DNA from: Rhodoflexus caldus
GTDB lineage: Bacteria; Bacteroidota; Bacteroidia; Cytophagales; Thermoflexibacteraceae
DNA: 64,000 nucleotides
Assembly (NCBI RefSeq): GCF_021206925.1
Contig: NZ_JAJPRF010000002.1
Location: 434,001-498,000, forward strand
Direction of reading: 5' to 3'
This document shows, piece after piece, positions 1 to 10,100 of this stretch. Position numbers and translations under genes: made by a program. The notes under the pieces were generated by a model, which saw nothing but the letters and a program-made list of their open reading frames with translations, was not told the DNA's origin and did not search any database. The stretch's first letter is position 1. Each line of letters begins with the position of its first letter.

Positions 1-1
1 T

Positions 2-427
2 GCCACCGACGACAACAGGCTGCGCAAGTCGCTGGTGAAAACATTAGTGGACAAACGCAAAAAAATGCCTGTCAATGCGATTCATCAACAGGCATTTATA
101 GAAACCTCTGCAACTATCGGGCACGGCAATTTGATTGCCATGCGTGCATCCGTGGGAAGTTTCGTACAAATAGGCAGCCACTGCATCATCAACGCGGGCG
201 CAGTGATAGACTATCAAACCACTATCGGCGATTTTGTACAAATAGGAGCAGGAAGCATCATCAACGGCAACGTAACAATCAAAGATGGTGCATTTATCGG
301 CTCCGGCGTTACGATTGTTTCAGGAGTTACCATCGGTAAAAATGCACGCATCGGGGCGGGTTCGGTAGTTATTGGCAACGTTGCCGATGGGGAAACCGTA
401 TTTGGCGTACCTGCTCAAAAAGTATAA
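2..427 (+). CDS. Sugar O-acyltransferase, NeuD/left-handed beta-helix family (5' truncated)
   Basis: The frame is open from base 2, so the gene starts before the window and only its C-terminal part is present. The visible protein is almost entirely hexapeptide repeats of the left-handed beta-helix type, for example IGDFVQIGAGSIINGNV and IGKNARIGAGSVVIGNV, and ends in VFGVPAQKV, the usual tail of NeuD/PglD-like acyltransferases. These enzymes transfer an acetyl or other acyl group to an amino- or hydroxy-sugar during polysaccharide or glycan synthesis. A GTG at base 35 could be mistaken for a start, but the frame reads on upstream with family-like sequence (DNRLRKSLVKTLV), so it is internal. 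The substrate cannot be told from this fragment. The next gene converges on it. Confidence 0.8.
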   Translation, partial: ATDDNRLRKSLVKTLVDKRKKMPVNAIHQQAFIETSATIGHGNLIAMRASVGSFVQIGSHCIINAGAVIDYQTTIGDFVQIGAGSIINGNVTIKDGAFIGSGVTIVSGVTIGKNARIGAGSVVIGNVADGETVFGVPAQKV

Positions 428-429
428 GG

Positions 430-999
430 TTATTTTTTTTCGGGATAGAATGCTACATCGTCAAAAACGGCTACACCGCTTCCATAATAGCCGTCGGCTG
501 AGTGTACGCCAAACCCGATGCGATATTTACCCGGTTTGAGATTAATCATATAGGTAATGGTGTTGCCGGTAGCAAGGTCGTTGTTAATGTGTCTGCCGGC
601 ACCGCCGTAATTTTCCACAAAGCCATTGCTGTAAAGTTTCAACACTTCTTTGTCCAAAATAAATACGGGGTAATCGCCCGCGCCTGTGTCGCCCAACGAA
701 GCATAGCTTAACAGTTTAAAGGTCAGCGTTCCTGTTCTACCGACTTCTATATCCTGATAGGCATACACTGTTGAAGGAGTTGTATTGGGCACTGCATCGT
801 CATCGTCTTTATTGGGGCCTGAGACAATCAGTTGGCCGGTAACAATTTCTACTTTACCATTGCCTACTATATGATTGAACCATCCTTTATTGGAATCAAA
901 TTTTCCATTTTCTATAACCATGCCACCAGCTTGCGCTTGCGCCAGCAAACGCGAGCTTACCAACAAAACAACAACGAGTGTAAATGTATACTTCATCAT
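430..999 (-). CDS. Secreted protein of unknown function, jelly-roll-like
   Basis: About 190 residues starting at the double methionine MMKYTF, followed by a hydrophobic stretch and LLAQAQA, a good signal peptide. The reading frame extends 48 codons further upstream, but that part has no signal-peptide logic and overlaps the rimO promoter and start, so I place the start at base 999. The mature part has alternating hydrophobic and aromatic residues and ends in a short acidic/lysine tail. Phrases such as VAFYPEKK and KPGKYRIGFGVHSADG recall carbohydrate-binding-module-like beta sandwiches, but this is only a resemblance. No catalytic motif is visible. It is divergent from rimO and convergent with the acyltransferase. 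Confidence 0.6.
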   Translation of the reverse strand: MMKYTFTLVVVLLVSSRLLAQAQAGGMVIENGKFDSNKGWFNHIVGNGKVEIVTGQLIVSGPNKDDDDAVPNTTPSTVYAYQDIEVGRTGTLTFKLLSYASLGDTGAGDYPVFILDKEVLKLYSNGFVENYGGAGRHINNDLATGNTITYMINLKPGKYRIGFGVHSADGYYGSGVAVFDDVAFYPEKK

Positions 1000-1072
1000 A
1001 CCATCAGAAAAATTGAACTGGTTATACAGTAGTGTAACGAACAAATTTCTATGCAATTGCTTCCAAAAGTAA

Positions 1073-1080
1073 TACTTTTG
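1073..1080 (+). promoter_or_regulatory. Bacteroidota -7 element for rimO
   Basis: TACTTTTG matches the TAnnTTTG consensus exactly and lies 16 bp before the TTG start of rimO, implying a very short leader. No clean TTG -33 element is seen at the usual spacing. Confidence 0.5.
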
Positions 1081-1096
1081 CATAAAAAAAGGCAAA

Positions 1097-2416
1097 TTGA
1101 AAACAAAGGCTTTTTCAAAGAAGAAAGATAAGATTAACATTGTAACGCTGGGTTGCTCTAAAAATTTGGTAGATTCTGAAGTTTTATTAACCCAACTTCG
1201 GGGAAATCAATTAGATGCAACACATGAATCGAGCAACGATGACGCTAATGTTATCATTATTAACACTTGCGGCTTTATCGACCGCGCCAAACAGGAGTCT
1301 ATCGATACCATCCTGCGCTATGCAGAAGCAAAAAATGACGGACTCATTGACAAATTGTATGTAACAGGCTGTCTTTCACAGCGCTATAAAGACCAACTCG
1401 AAGAAGAAATTCCGGAAGTAGATGCATATTTCGGCACGATGGAATTGCCCATGCTGCTGAAGCGCTTCAATGCAGACTATAAACACGAGTTGCTTGGCGA
1501 AAGGCTGACCACCACTGCCCGCCACTATGCCTACCTGAAAATATCGGAAGGTTGCGACCGCCCCTGCTCATTTTGTGCCATTCCGCTGATGCGAGGCAAA
1601 CATGTTTCCAAACCTATGGAACAAATTGTGCAGGAAGCCGCCAATCTGGCCAAAAACGGAACGAAAGAAATTATCCTCATCGCTCAGGATTTGACTTATT
1701 ACGGCCTTGACTTGTATAAAAAACGAGAACTCGCCGACCTGCTGCGCCGTCTGTCAGACTTGAACGGCATCGACTGGATTCGTTTGCAATATGCCTACCC
1801 CTCGGGTTTTCCATTGGAGATTCTGGATGTGATGGCAGAGCGGGAAAATATTTGCAAATATTTGGATATGCCGCTGCAACACGGGTCTTCCGAAATGCTG
1901 AAAATCATGCGTCGTGGCATTACCCGTGAAAAAACCGAAGACCTGATTCACACCATCCGCGATAAAGTGCCGGGAATTGCCCTGCGTACCACACTAATTG
2001 CCGGGCATCCGGGCGAAACAGAAGCGCACTTTGAAGAAATGGCGGACTTTGTGGAAAGAATGCGCTTTGACCGACTGGGTATATTTACCTATTCGCACGA
2101 AGACCAGACGCACTCTTTCACCATGCCCGACGATATCCCGCAGGAAGTGAAGGAAGAACGCGCCGCACAAATCATGGAAATCCAACAACAAATCAGCCAT
2201 GAGTTGAACATGGAAAAGATCGGCCAAACTTTCAAAGTGCTGTTTGACCGCAAAGAAGGAGGCTATTTTATCGGGCGCACCCAGTACGACTCGCCGGAAG
2301 TGGACAACGAAGTGCTGGTAGATGCCCAAGCAAACTATGTCCGCCTTGGCGATTTTGCACCTGTAACCATTACCTCTGCTGCCGAGTTTGACTTGTTCGG
2401 CACAGTTGCTGTCTGA
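1097..2416 (+). CDS. rimO: Ribosomal protein uS12 methylthiotransferase RimO
   Basis: Radical-SAM enzyme that methylthiolates an aspartate of ribosomal protein S12. The three domains are in the usual order. The N-terminal UPF0004 domain carries Cys20 (TLGCSKNLVDSE), Cys58 (NTCGF) and Cys92 (GCLSQR), which bind one Fe-S cluster. The radical-SAM core has Cys153, Cys157 and Cys160 (CDRPCSFCAIP). A C-terminal TRAM domain covers roughly residues 375-439. The length of 439 is normal. The start is a TTG: the next upstream in-frame stop is at 1070 and no ATG is available before the first conserved residues. thiL follows 5 bp later, so the two are probably co-transcribed from the promoter at 1073. Confidence 0.95.
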   Translation: MKTKAFSKKKDKINIVTLGCSKNLVDSEVLLTQLRGNQLDATHESSNDDANVIIINTCGFIDRAKQESIDTILRYAEAKNDGLIDKLYVTGCLSQRYKDQLEEEIPEVDAYFGTMELPMLLKRFNADYKHELLGERLTTTARHYAYLKISEGCDRPCSFCAIPLMRGKHVSKPMEQIVQEAANLAKNGTKEIILIAQDLTYYGLDLYKKRELADLLRRLSDLNGIDWIRLQYAYPSGFPLEILDVMAERENICKYLDMPLQHGSSEMLKIMRRGITREKTEDLIHTIRDKVPGIALRTTLIAGHPGETEAHFEEMADFVERMRFDRLGIFTYSHEDQTHSFTMPDDIPQEVKEERAAQIMEIQQQISHELNMEKIGQTFKVLFDRKEGGYFIGRTQYDSPEVDNEVLVDAQANYVRLGDFAPVTITSAAEFDLFGTVAV

Positions 2417-2421
2417 TAATC

Positions 2422-3462
2422 ATGGAACAGTCCAATAAAAGAACCGAACTTGCTGCCATCGGTGAGTTCGGATTGATTGACCGCATTAAGTCGGGAGTAA
2501 CCCTGCAAAACAAGAGCAGCATTCTGGGCATCGGAGACGATGCTGCTATTATTGACATCGGCAATGGTTTCTGTCAGGTAATTTCTACCGATTTGCTTGC
2601 CGAAGGTATCCATTTTGACCTCTCATTTACACCTTTGCAGCATTTAGGCTACAAGGCGGTTTCGGTGAATGTGTCGGATATTGCGGCTATGAACGCACGC
2701 CCCGAACAGATTGTGGTCAGCATAGCATTGAGCAACCGATTTTCGGTAGAAGCCGTTGATGCACTTTATGAAGGCATCATGACAGCCTGCAAAGACTATA
2801 AAGTGGACTTGGTAGGTGGTGATACCACAAGCTCACGCAGCGGATTGGTGATTTCCATTACTGCCGTCGGTCGTGCGCCGAAAGAAAAAATCGCTTGTCG
2901 CCATACCGCCAAAAAAGGCGATATTATTTGCGTATCGGGCGATTTGGGCGGAGCTTACGTAGGTTTGCAATTACTGCTGCGCGAAAAAGCGGAGTTTTCC
3001 GCTAACCCGAACATGCAGCCGCAATTAGAGCCGTTTGCCTACGTAGTCGGCAGGCAGTTGCGCCCCGTTGCCAAAACTTCACTGATTTATGAGTTGGCAG
3101 ATTTGGGCGTTGTCCCTACGGCAATGATTGACATTTCCGACGGGCTGGCATCTGAACTGCTGCACATTGCCAAAGGCAGTCGTTTGGGTGCAGTTATCTA
3201 CGAAGACAAAATACCCATTGACCGCCAAACTTACGATGTGGCCGTCAATGAGTTTAAACTCATCCCTTCGGTTTGCGCACTGAACGGCGGCGAAGACTAT
3301 GAACTGCTCTTCACCATTGCGCAGGAAGACTATGAGAAAATCAAGCTGCACGATGATATTTCATTCATCGGCTACATGACCGATGCATCTGAAGGCTGCC
3401 AGATGATAACACGGGCAGGACAAAAAGTACCTGTTACAGCACAAGGCTGGAAGCATTTTTAG
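2422..3462 (+). CDS. thiL: Thiamine-monophosphate kinase ThiL
   Basis: ATP-dependent kinase that converts thiamine monophosphate to the active diphosphate. It shows the AIR-synthase-like fold motifs: GIGDDAAII near residue 36 for metal and ATP binding, STDLLAEGIHFD, SVNVSDIAAMNA, the glycine-rich VGGDTTSS and the late DISDGLASEL motif. The 346-residue length is typical for Bacteroidota ThiL. It starts 5 bp after the rimO stop and ends just before a strong terminator, so the pair forms a two-gene operon. Confidence 0.95.
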   Translation: MEQSNKRTELAAIGEFGLIDRIKSGVTLQNKSSILGIGDDAAIIDIGNGFCQVISTDLLAEGIHFDLSFTPLQHLGYKAVSVNVSDIAAMNARPEQIVVSIALSNRFSVEAVDALYEGIMTACKDYKVDLVGGDTTSSRSGLVISITAVGRAPKEKIACRHTAKKGDIICVSGDLGGAYVGLQLLLREKAEFSANPNMQPQLEPFAYVVGRQLRPVAKTSLIYELADLGVVPTAMIDISDGLASELLHIAKGSRLGAVIYEDKIPIDRQTYDVAVNEFKLIPSVCALNGGEDYELLFTIAQEDYEKIKLHDDISFIGYMTDASEGCQMITRAGQKVPVTAQGWKHF

Positions 3463-3476
3463 CCGAAATACAACTG

Positions 3477-3510
3477 AAAAAGCGCCATGGATACACAAGG
3501 CGCTTTTTTT
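3477..3510. terminator. Bidirectional rho-independent terminator
   Basis: Stem AAAAAGCGCC (3477-3486) pairs with GGCGCTTTTT (3499-3508) around a 12-nt loop. Runs of A on the left and T on the right allow it to end both thiL (rightward) and the convergent gene at 3513-3935 (leftward). Confidence 0.9.
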
Positions 3511-3512
3511 AA

Positions 3513-3935
3513 TTATGCATTTATTTCACTTTGCAAGGCTTCATCCATTGTTTCGCAGTAACGGATGTCAAAATCTTCAAAGCGAAATTCGGGATGTTCT
3601 TTCAAAATATTTTTACGGGCAATTTCAACGGCTTTGCGAAAGAAGGCATCATCCGGCAACAACTTGCGGTAAGCAACCAAGCCATACTGCTTCATTTCCT
3701 GCTTCCACTCAACATGATACCATACCATAGATGCCTGATGAAACACTTTAAGGTTACGCTTGTCAAGAATCATTTTTTGCATAGGATTAGCCTTTATATA
3801 GTCGCCAATCTGGACAAAAATGTCTTGAAAATCTTTCATCGGTACATAATCGGTTTTAAGTGTGCACACCACAGTTGAAATGTCTGTATGTGCAACTACT
3901 TGCGCGTATTTATTATCTGCGAGTATCTGTTGCAT
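3513..3935 (-). CDS. Conserved hypothetical protein, possibly STAS/SpoIIAA-like
   Basis: A 140-residue soluble protein without signal peptide or membrane segment. The N-terminal half alternates short beta-strand-like stretches with a helix (MKDFQDIFVQIGDYIKANP), then VWYHVEWKQEMKQYGLVAYRKLLP. The C-terminal part FRFEDFDIRYCETMDEAL looks like a last strand and helix. The layout resembles the small STAS/SpoIIAA-like proteins common in Cytophagia, but this is inferred from pattern only. It has its own -7 element at 3961-3968 and shares the terminator at 3477-3510. No function is proposed. Confidence 0.65.
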   Translation of the reverse strand: MQQILADNKYAQVVAHTDISTVVCTLKTDYVPMKDFQDIFVQIGDYIKANPMQKMILDKRNLKVFHQASMVWYHVEWKQEMKQYGLVAYRKLLPDDAFFRKAVEIARKNILKEHPEFRFEDFDIRYCETMDEALQSEINA

Positions 3936-3960
3936 GAGAAAAAAATTACGGGTTTAGCCA

Positions 3961-3968
3961 CAAAATTA
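3961..3968 (-). promoter_or_regulatory. -7 element for the 3513-3935 gene
   Basis: On the minus strand this reads TAATTTTG, an exact TAnnTTTG match, 26 bp before the ATG at 3935. No obvious -33 TTG at good spacing. Confidence 0.45.
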
Positions 3969-4075
3969 CACTTTATTTTGCCTAATACAGACTTCACTTT
4001 CTGGCTAAATAAGATGGTTTGCTTACGCTGTAACTTTAGTAGCAATATCGTAAGAAGCGGCAGTACAACATTTAA

Positions 4076-4137
4076 TCACATATTGGACAGAATCCCACTA
4101 TATGGTTAATTGCAGGATTCTGTCGCAACCATGTGAT
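4076..4137. repeat. Long imperfect palindrome downstream of the PKD/T9SS gene
   Basis: Inner arms GACAGAATCC (4086-4095) and GGATTCTGTC (4115-4124) are perfect; outer arms ATCACAT (4076-4082) and ATGTGAT (4131-4137) extend the structure across small unpaired stretches. It lies 7 bp past the stop of the 2180-residue gene. There is no T-run on the minus strand, so it is more likely an mRNA 3' stabiliser or dispersed repeat than a classical terminator. Confidence 0.55.
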
Positions 4138-4144
4138 CAAAAAA

Positions 4145-7100
4145 CTATTCCTTCATCACACGCAATACAAGCGATTGCGTATCCGAAACAATCTTCATCA
4201 GGTATAATCCCGTCGGCAGGTGTCCGAAGTCAAACTCGCGGGTGAAATCTTTGGCTTGTACCTCAAAGGTTTCACTGACGGGTACGCCGCGCAGGTCGTA
4301 GAACTGAATCTGAACGTTGGCTTCATCACCCATTTTTACATCCAGCGTAAACTTGCCGCGTGCAGGATTGGGGAATACTCGCGCCTCTACAATGCCTTTG
4401 AACGCGGCACTCGGCGGTGCGCCCTGTGCCAGCCCGTCGTTGGGCAGCCTGCCGCCCTGCCGCTTCACGTTGATGCGCTTGGTGCGGGTATGCTCGCAAA
4501 CGCCGTTGCTTACTTTGAGCGTTACGTCAAACGTTCCTTCGCGGGCGTAGCTGTGCACGGGGTTTTGCGCAGTGCTTTTGTTGCCGTCGCCGAAATCCCA
4601 CTCGTGGCGGTTGGGCGCGGGATGCGATACGTTGATAAACTGCACCTGCTCCCCTACTCCAACCTCGCTTTGCGACAAGAACTGCGCCTCTATGCTCTGC
4701 GGATTGCGGATGATATTAACGGTGCGAACGGTGGTACAGCCTTTATTGCTGACGGCGGTCAGGGTGTATCTGCCTGTTTGCGTGATAGTTACCTTGTTGC
4801 CGCTCGCCGTGAAGTTGCCGCCTTCGCGTGTCCATGTATAGCGAACGTCCGCCTGTGCGTTGATTTCCAACTCCAAGCTGTTACCTTCGCAAAGTTGCTG
4901 TTCCTGAGGCAGTTGGACTTGCGGTAGCGGGTTTACCTTCACCTCTACCTCATCAGTTGCCGTACATTGCCCGTTGCGAACACGCACGCGATAGACACCT
5001 GCCCGCGAAACGGTAATGGTGCGCGTGGTTTCGCCCGTGCTCCATTCGTAGCTCATGCCCGGGTTACCCGCGTCTAAGGTTACGGTTTCGCCCTCGCAAA
5101 TTTCGCGGTCATCGCCCAAATTGACCTCCAACGGCGGTTCTTCTATCGTGATATTAACCGAAGCGGTTGCCTCGCAGAAACCTTCGCGCATAACGGTTAC
5201 GGTGTAGATGCCGGAACGGCTCACGCGCAGGGTTTGCCCCGTAGAACCATCCGACCAGCGGAAGCGTGCACCTGCATTGCCTGCATTGAGCGTTACGGGC
5301 GTACAAGACACCTGATTAGCCCCCAAATCTACGGTGAGTTTGGGGCGGGTACGCACGATGAAATCTTTCACGCGCACGCAGCCCTCGGCATCGGTCATTT
5401 CTACGCGATAACTGCCTGCCTGACGAACGCTGATGCTGCGCACGGTTGCACCCGTGCTCCAACGGTAGATTTGCGCCGCATCGGCTTCCAAAGTTTCGGT
5501 ATCGCCTTCGCAAAGGGTCAGCTCGGCAACGGGCAGCGTTTCAGGCTCGCGGATGGTAACGGTTACGGAACTTTGCGCTTCGCAAAAGCCCTCGCGCATG
5601 ACCGTTACGGTGTAAGTGCCGGAACGACTCACGCGCAGGGTTTGCCCCGCAGAACCGTCCGACCAGCGGAAACGTGCACCCGCATTGCCCGCATCCAATA
5701 CAACGGGTTGGCAAGAGGTGCGGTTTTGTCCTAAATCTACGCTCAGGCGCGGTTTTACATTCAGGCGGATTTCATGGCGGCTTGTGCAGCCTTGCGGCGT
5801 AGTGATTTGCACGACATAAACGCCTGCCGTGCGTGCCTGAATGGTTTGCGTAGTTGCGCCCGTGCTCCACAAGTAGCGGCTGCCTGCGTTGCCCGCATCC
5901 AATACGGCAGTTTCATCGCCGCAAATTTCCATCTGATTTTCAGGCACTTTTACCTCTTCGGCAAAATTCACTCTCACCGAACGGCGGATGGTGCAGCCGT
6001 CTTTGCTGACTTCTACCCAATACGTGCCGCTGCGGCGAACCGTCAGCGTGCGTGCGGCAGAACCGTCCGACCAGCGAAAAGTTGTACCCGGGGCAAAGTT
6101 GCGTGCATCCAATACCTCTACCTCGCCAAAGCATTTGTTGATTTCTTCGGGAAACTCAAACGGTTCAGGACCTCCTACGGCAACATCCACCCACGACTCG
6201 GCAGAGCAACCGTCTTGGCTGAAAACGGTCAGCATATAGCGCCCGGGTTTGTCCACTTCTATGGCGCGGGTTGTCTCACCCGTGCTCCACAAATAACGCA
6301 CGGCATTCTGGTTGATGGCAGGCTGCAAGGTCAGCTTTTCGCCGCGGCAGAGGATTTCACGCGACTTAGGAAACTGTAAAAACGGTTGCTTTTTGATGCG
6401 GATGAAAACTTCGTCCGTCCGCTGACAGCCACCACCGTCGGTAACGGTTACGGAATATGTGCCTGTTTCGGTTACGCGGATGAAGCGCGTGGTTGCACCC
6501 GTGTTCCACAAGTAAGTGCTGCCCGAATTGCCCGCGTCTAAGAATGTTTCGCCGCAAGCCTCACGGTCGGCACCCAAGTTGAGATTAATGGTTGAGAGCA
6601 ATTGCACATCTACGGTTTCGGTGATTTGGCAGCCCGCGGGCGAAGTAACCGTAACGCTGTAAATGCCCGAAGCAGTTACGTTGATGGTGCGCGTGGTTGC
6701 GCCCGTACTCCACAAATAGGTGCTGCCCGGATTTTCGGCATCTAAGGTAAGGTTTGCCGCACACGTGCCAATTACACCGCCAAAACTCAACACGGGTTTA
6801 GGATGGATAACCACATTTTGCGTGAACACGTCCATACAGCCAAAGCCGTTGGTTGCCGTCAGCATAACGGTGTAAGTGCCTGCCGTTGCATAGGTCTTCA
6901 CGGGCGATTCGTCGGTTGAAGTATCACCGTCGCCGAAGTCCCACACATAAGTCGTTCCTGCGGCAAAGGTGTTGGTCGTATTGGTGAACGCAATGGCTTC
7001 GGTTTCGCAGCGCAAGGCAGGCACGGTAAAGGCTGCCGCAGGGCGCGGATGAACGGTGATGTTTTGTGCAGTCTGATGCGTACAGCCGTTGATGTCGGTA

Positions 7101-10100
7101 ACGGTCAGGGTTACGGTAAACGTTCCGAAGGCAGCGTAGGTATGCGTGGCATCGTCGTTGCCGCCCAGCGTTACCACAGGCGAACCGTCGCCAAAATCCC
7201 ACACCGAACTAACCAATGCGTGAACGCCTGTGGAAGTATTAGTAAGGGTCAGCGGACTGTCTTTGCAAATGTTGGCAGCCGTAAAAGCAGCGGTAGGCAG
7301 CGGATGCACGGTAAAATTTTGCGTGAAGCTGTGCGTACATCCCGTATTGGAAACAACGGTCAGCGTTACGGGATATGTGCCCGCCAATGCGTACACATGC
7401 GTTACGTCGTCCATTGTGTTTGCACCCGTCAGAACGACTAAGGGCGAACCATCGCCAAAATTCCAGCGCGATTCCACAATTTGGGGCATTGCCGCCAAGC
7501 CACCCGGGTCGGCAATGGACGAAGTGTTGGTAAACACATACCCCGCGGGGTTGATACACGCCGCCCCGACGGATGTAAACGCCGCCACAGGATTGGGGCG
7601 AACCTCTACGTTGTATTCCACAAATTGCGTACAGGCATCGGGCGCATCGGTTGTTACGGTCAGGCGAACGGTGTAAACGCCCGCCGCGGCATAGGTATGG
7701 CTTACGGCATTCAGGGCATTTGCACCTGTCAGGGTTTGCGTGTTGCCATCGCCAAAGTTCCAGACCGAAGTAACAATTTGCGGGGCTGTTGCAAAGCCAA
7801 TCGGCAAAGGAACGGCGGATGTATTGGTAAACGTAGTTGGGGCGGTGTGGCAAACCTGCGTGAAGGTAAAATTCGGCACAGGCTGCGGATGAATGGTGAT
7901 GTTTTTGGTCAGAACAACGGTGCAACCCGTATTGGAAACTACGGTCAGCGTTACGGCATAAACGCCCGCTGCGGCATAGGTATGGCTCACGGCATCCAAA
8001 GCATTTGCGCCCGTCAGCACTTCCAATGGCGAACCGTCGCCAAAATTCCAGCGCGATTCGGTGATTTCGGGTGTTACTGCCAAGCCGCCCGGGTCGGCAA
8101 TTGCCGAAAAATTCAGGAACTCAATGCCCGCACCCGTAAAGCAAAGGTCGTCTAAGAAAGCAAAATCAGGGACGGGATTGGGGCGCACTTCTACGGTTTG
8201 CGTAACGGTATGCGAACAGGCGGCAGGCGAAGTCGGGGCGTTGGAAATGACGGTTAGGGTTACGGTGTAAACGCCCGCTGCGGCATAGGTATGCTGCACC
8301 ATGTCCAGCGCATTTGCCCCTGTCAGGGTTTGCGTGTTGCCGTCGCCAAAATCCCACACCGAAGTGGCAATTTGCGGCAATACTGCCAGCCCCAAAGGCT
8401 GCGCAACGGTGGAAGCGTTGGTAAACGTAGTCGGCGTACCTGCGCACACGTCGGTTTTGGTGAAAGCTGCCACAGGTATGGGGTACACATCTACCACCTG
8501 CGTAATTTCGGTGATACAGGCAGGCACGGCGTTGGAAGTCGTGCGCAGCGTAACGTTGTAACGCCCCGCCGTTGCATAGGTATGCGAAACATTGCCCGTT
8601 CCCGCTACGATTTGTGAATCGCCGTCCCCAAAAATCCATTCTGACTGCACAATGGCAGGCGTTACCGATAAGCCCGGCGGGTTGGCAATCGTAGAATTGT
8701 TGGTAAAAGCCGTTGCCGAACCGTTGCAAACAACGGTTGCCGCAAAGGCAGGCGCAGGATTGGGGCGTACTTCTACGGTTTTTTCCGTGAAAGCCGTACA
8801 GCCGTGCGCCGAAGTCATCGTCAGGCGAACGGTGTAAACGCCCGGCGCGGCATAGGTATGATTCACCGCATCCAAGGCATTTGCGCCTGTGTTGGTCAGC
8901 GTGTTGCCGTCGCCAAACTGCCAGAAACTTGTGGCAATGCTGACGGGCATCCCGCTTGGCGTTGCGCTTGGGAAACTCAACGGTGAGGTAATTGGCGTGC
9001 CCGTAACGGTAAAATTACTTGCCGTACCTGCGCAAACTTCCGTAAAGTTGAAATCGGGAACAGGCAGCGGACGCGCCTCAACGGCTTTTACAGTCTCATC
9101 GGTGTAGGTGATGCGGTCAACGCCGCCCGAACGGTACTTGGCAGTCAGCCGCAAACGGACGTTGTACACGCCTGCGGTGGTGTAGGAACGGTTGTGCGTG
9201 TCGGCATCGCTTGCTTGGTCGGTCAAGGTGCGGATTTGAGGCGAAGAACCCGCCCCGATGAAATCCCACTCAACGGTGTACACTGCCGAATAGCCCGCTG
9301 CGGTTAAGTCCGCCGTAAGGGCGGTGTTCAGGTTAGCCGTTGCAAAGTCATGATTGCCGCCCGTGCAGGCATTGGTTGCCGTAAAGTCAGGCGTAAATCG
9401 CGGGAATACGTTCACGGCATAGGTGCGCGAATTGGTACAGCCCCGCGCATTGGTCAGCGTTATGGTATAGAGGAAGCGACCCACGGTTGCAGTATTGACT
9501 GCATGGGTTTGCACCAAATTCAAAGTCGGTAAGGTGTGGCTCACGAAAGCACCGCTCCAACGAGCATCAATCAGGTTGGCACCGTTGCCGTCTGCCGCCA
9601 CGTCGTTATAGACGCGCAGCGTGAGCGGATTTCCCTGAATCACATAAATTTCTACGGTCTGCCCCGTTGTTGCCGATGTGGTCGGTGTTGCAGCATCTGG
9701 GTTGTCTGCCAAGCGGGGGGCATTGGCGCAGTTGGCATCGGCAAGCGTCAGGATGGTATTGTTGCCAATGGGTGCGGCAGCTGTACTTTCCAGAAAATTA
9801 CTTGCCGCATTGGGCGTTCCGCCAAAGTTTTGGAACGTTGCCCCGCCGTCGGGCGAAACAAACAGTGCGTAGTTGTTTTCGTTACCTGCTACCTCATCGT
9901 CCACATAACCCAAGCGAACTTGCGCGTTGGCGGCATTGGCAGCATTGAAGCCGAAATAGCGCGCAATACTGCCGTCGGCGGCATTAGCAAAAGCCGTATG
10001 CCCGCGCCATATTTGCGTAGTGCCCATGTTAGCACCGCCCGTAGTGATGCCCAAACCCGTTCCGCGCAGGTTCAGCATGATATTGTTCGGGGCGAAAGCG

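Noticed and set aside
7239-8729. Minus-strand frames of 228 and 187 codons in another phase
   Set aside because: Frame-shifted readings of PKD repeats; the correct frame is continuous through the region.
6300-9100. Regularly spaced DNA repeats, CRISPR-like at first sight
   Set aside because: Period is about 285 bp and the repeats encode protein domains in frame; no short repeats with unique spacers.
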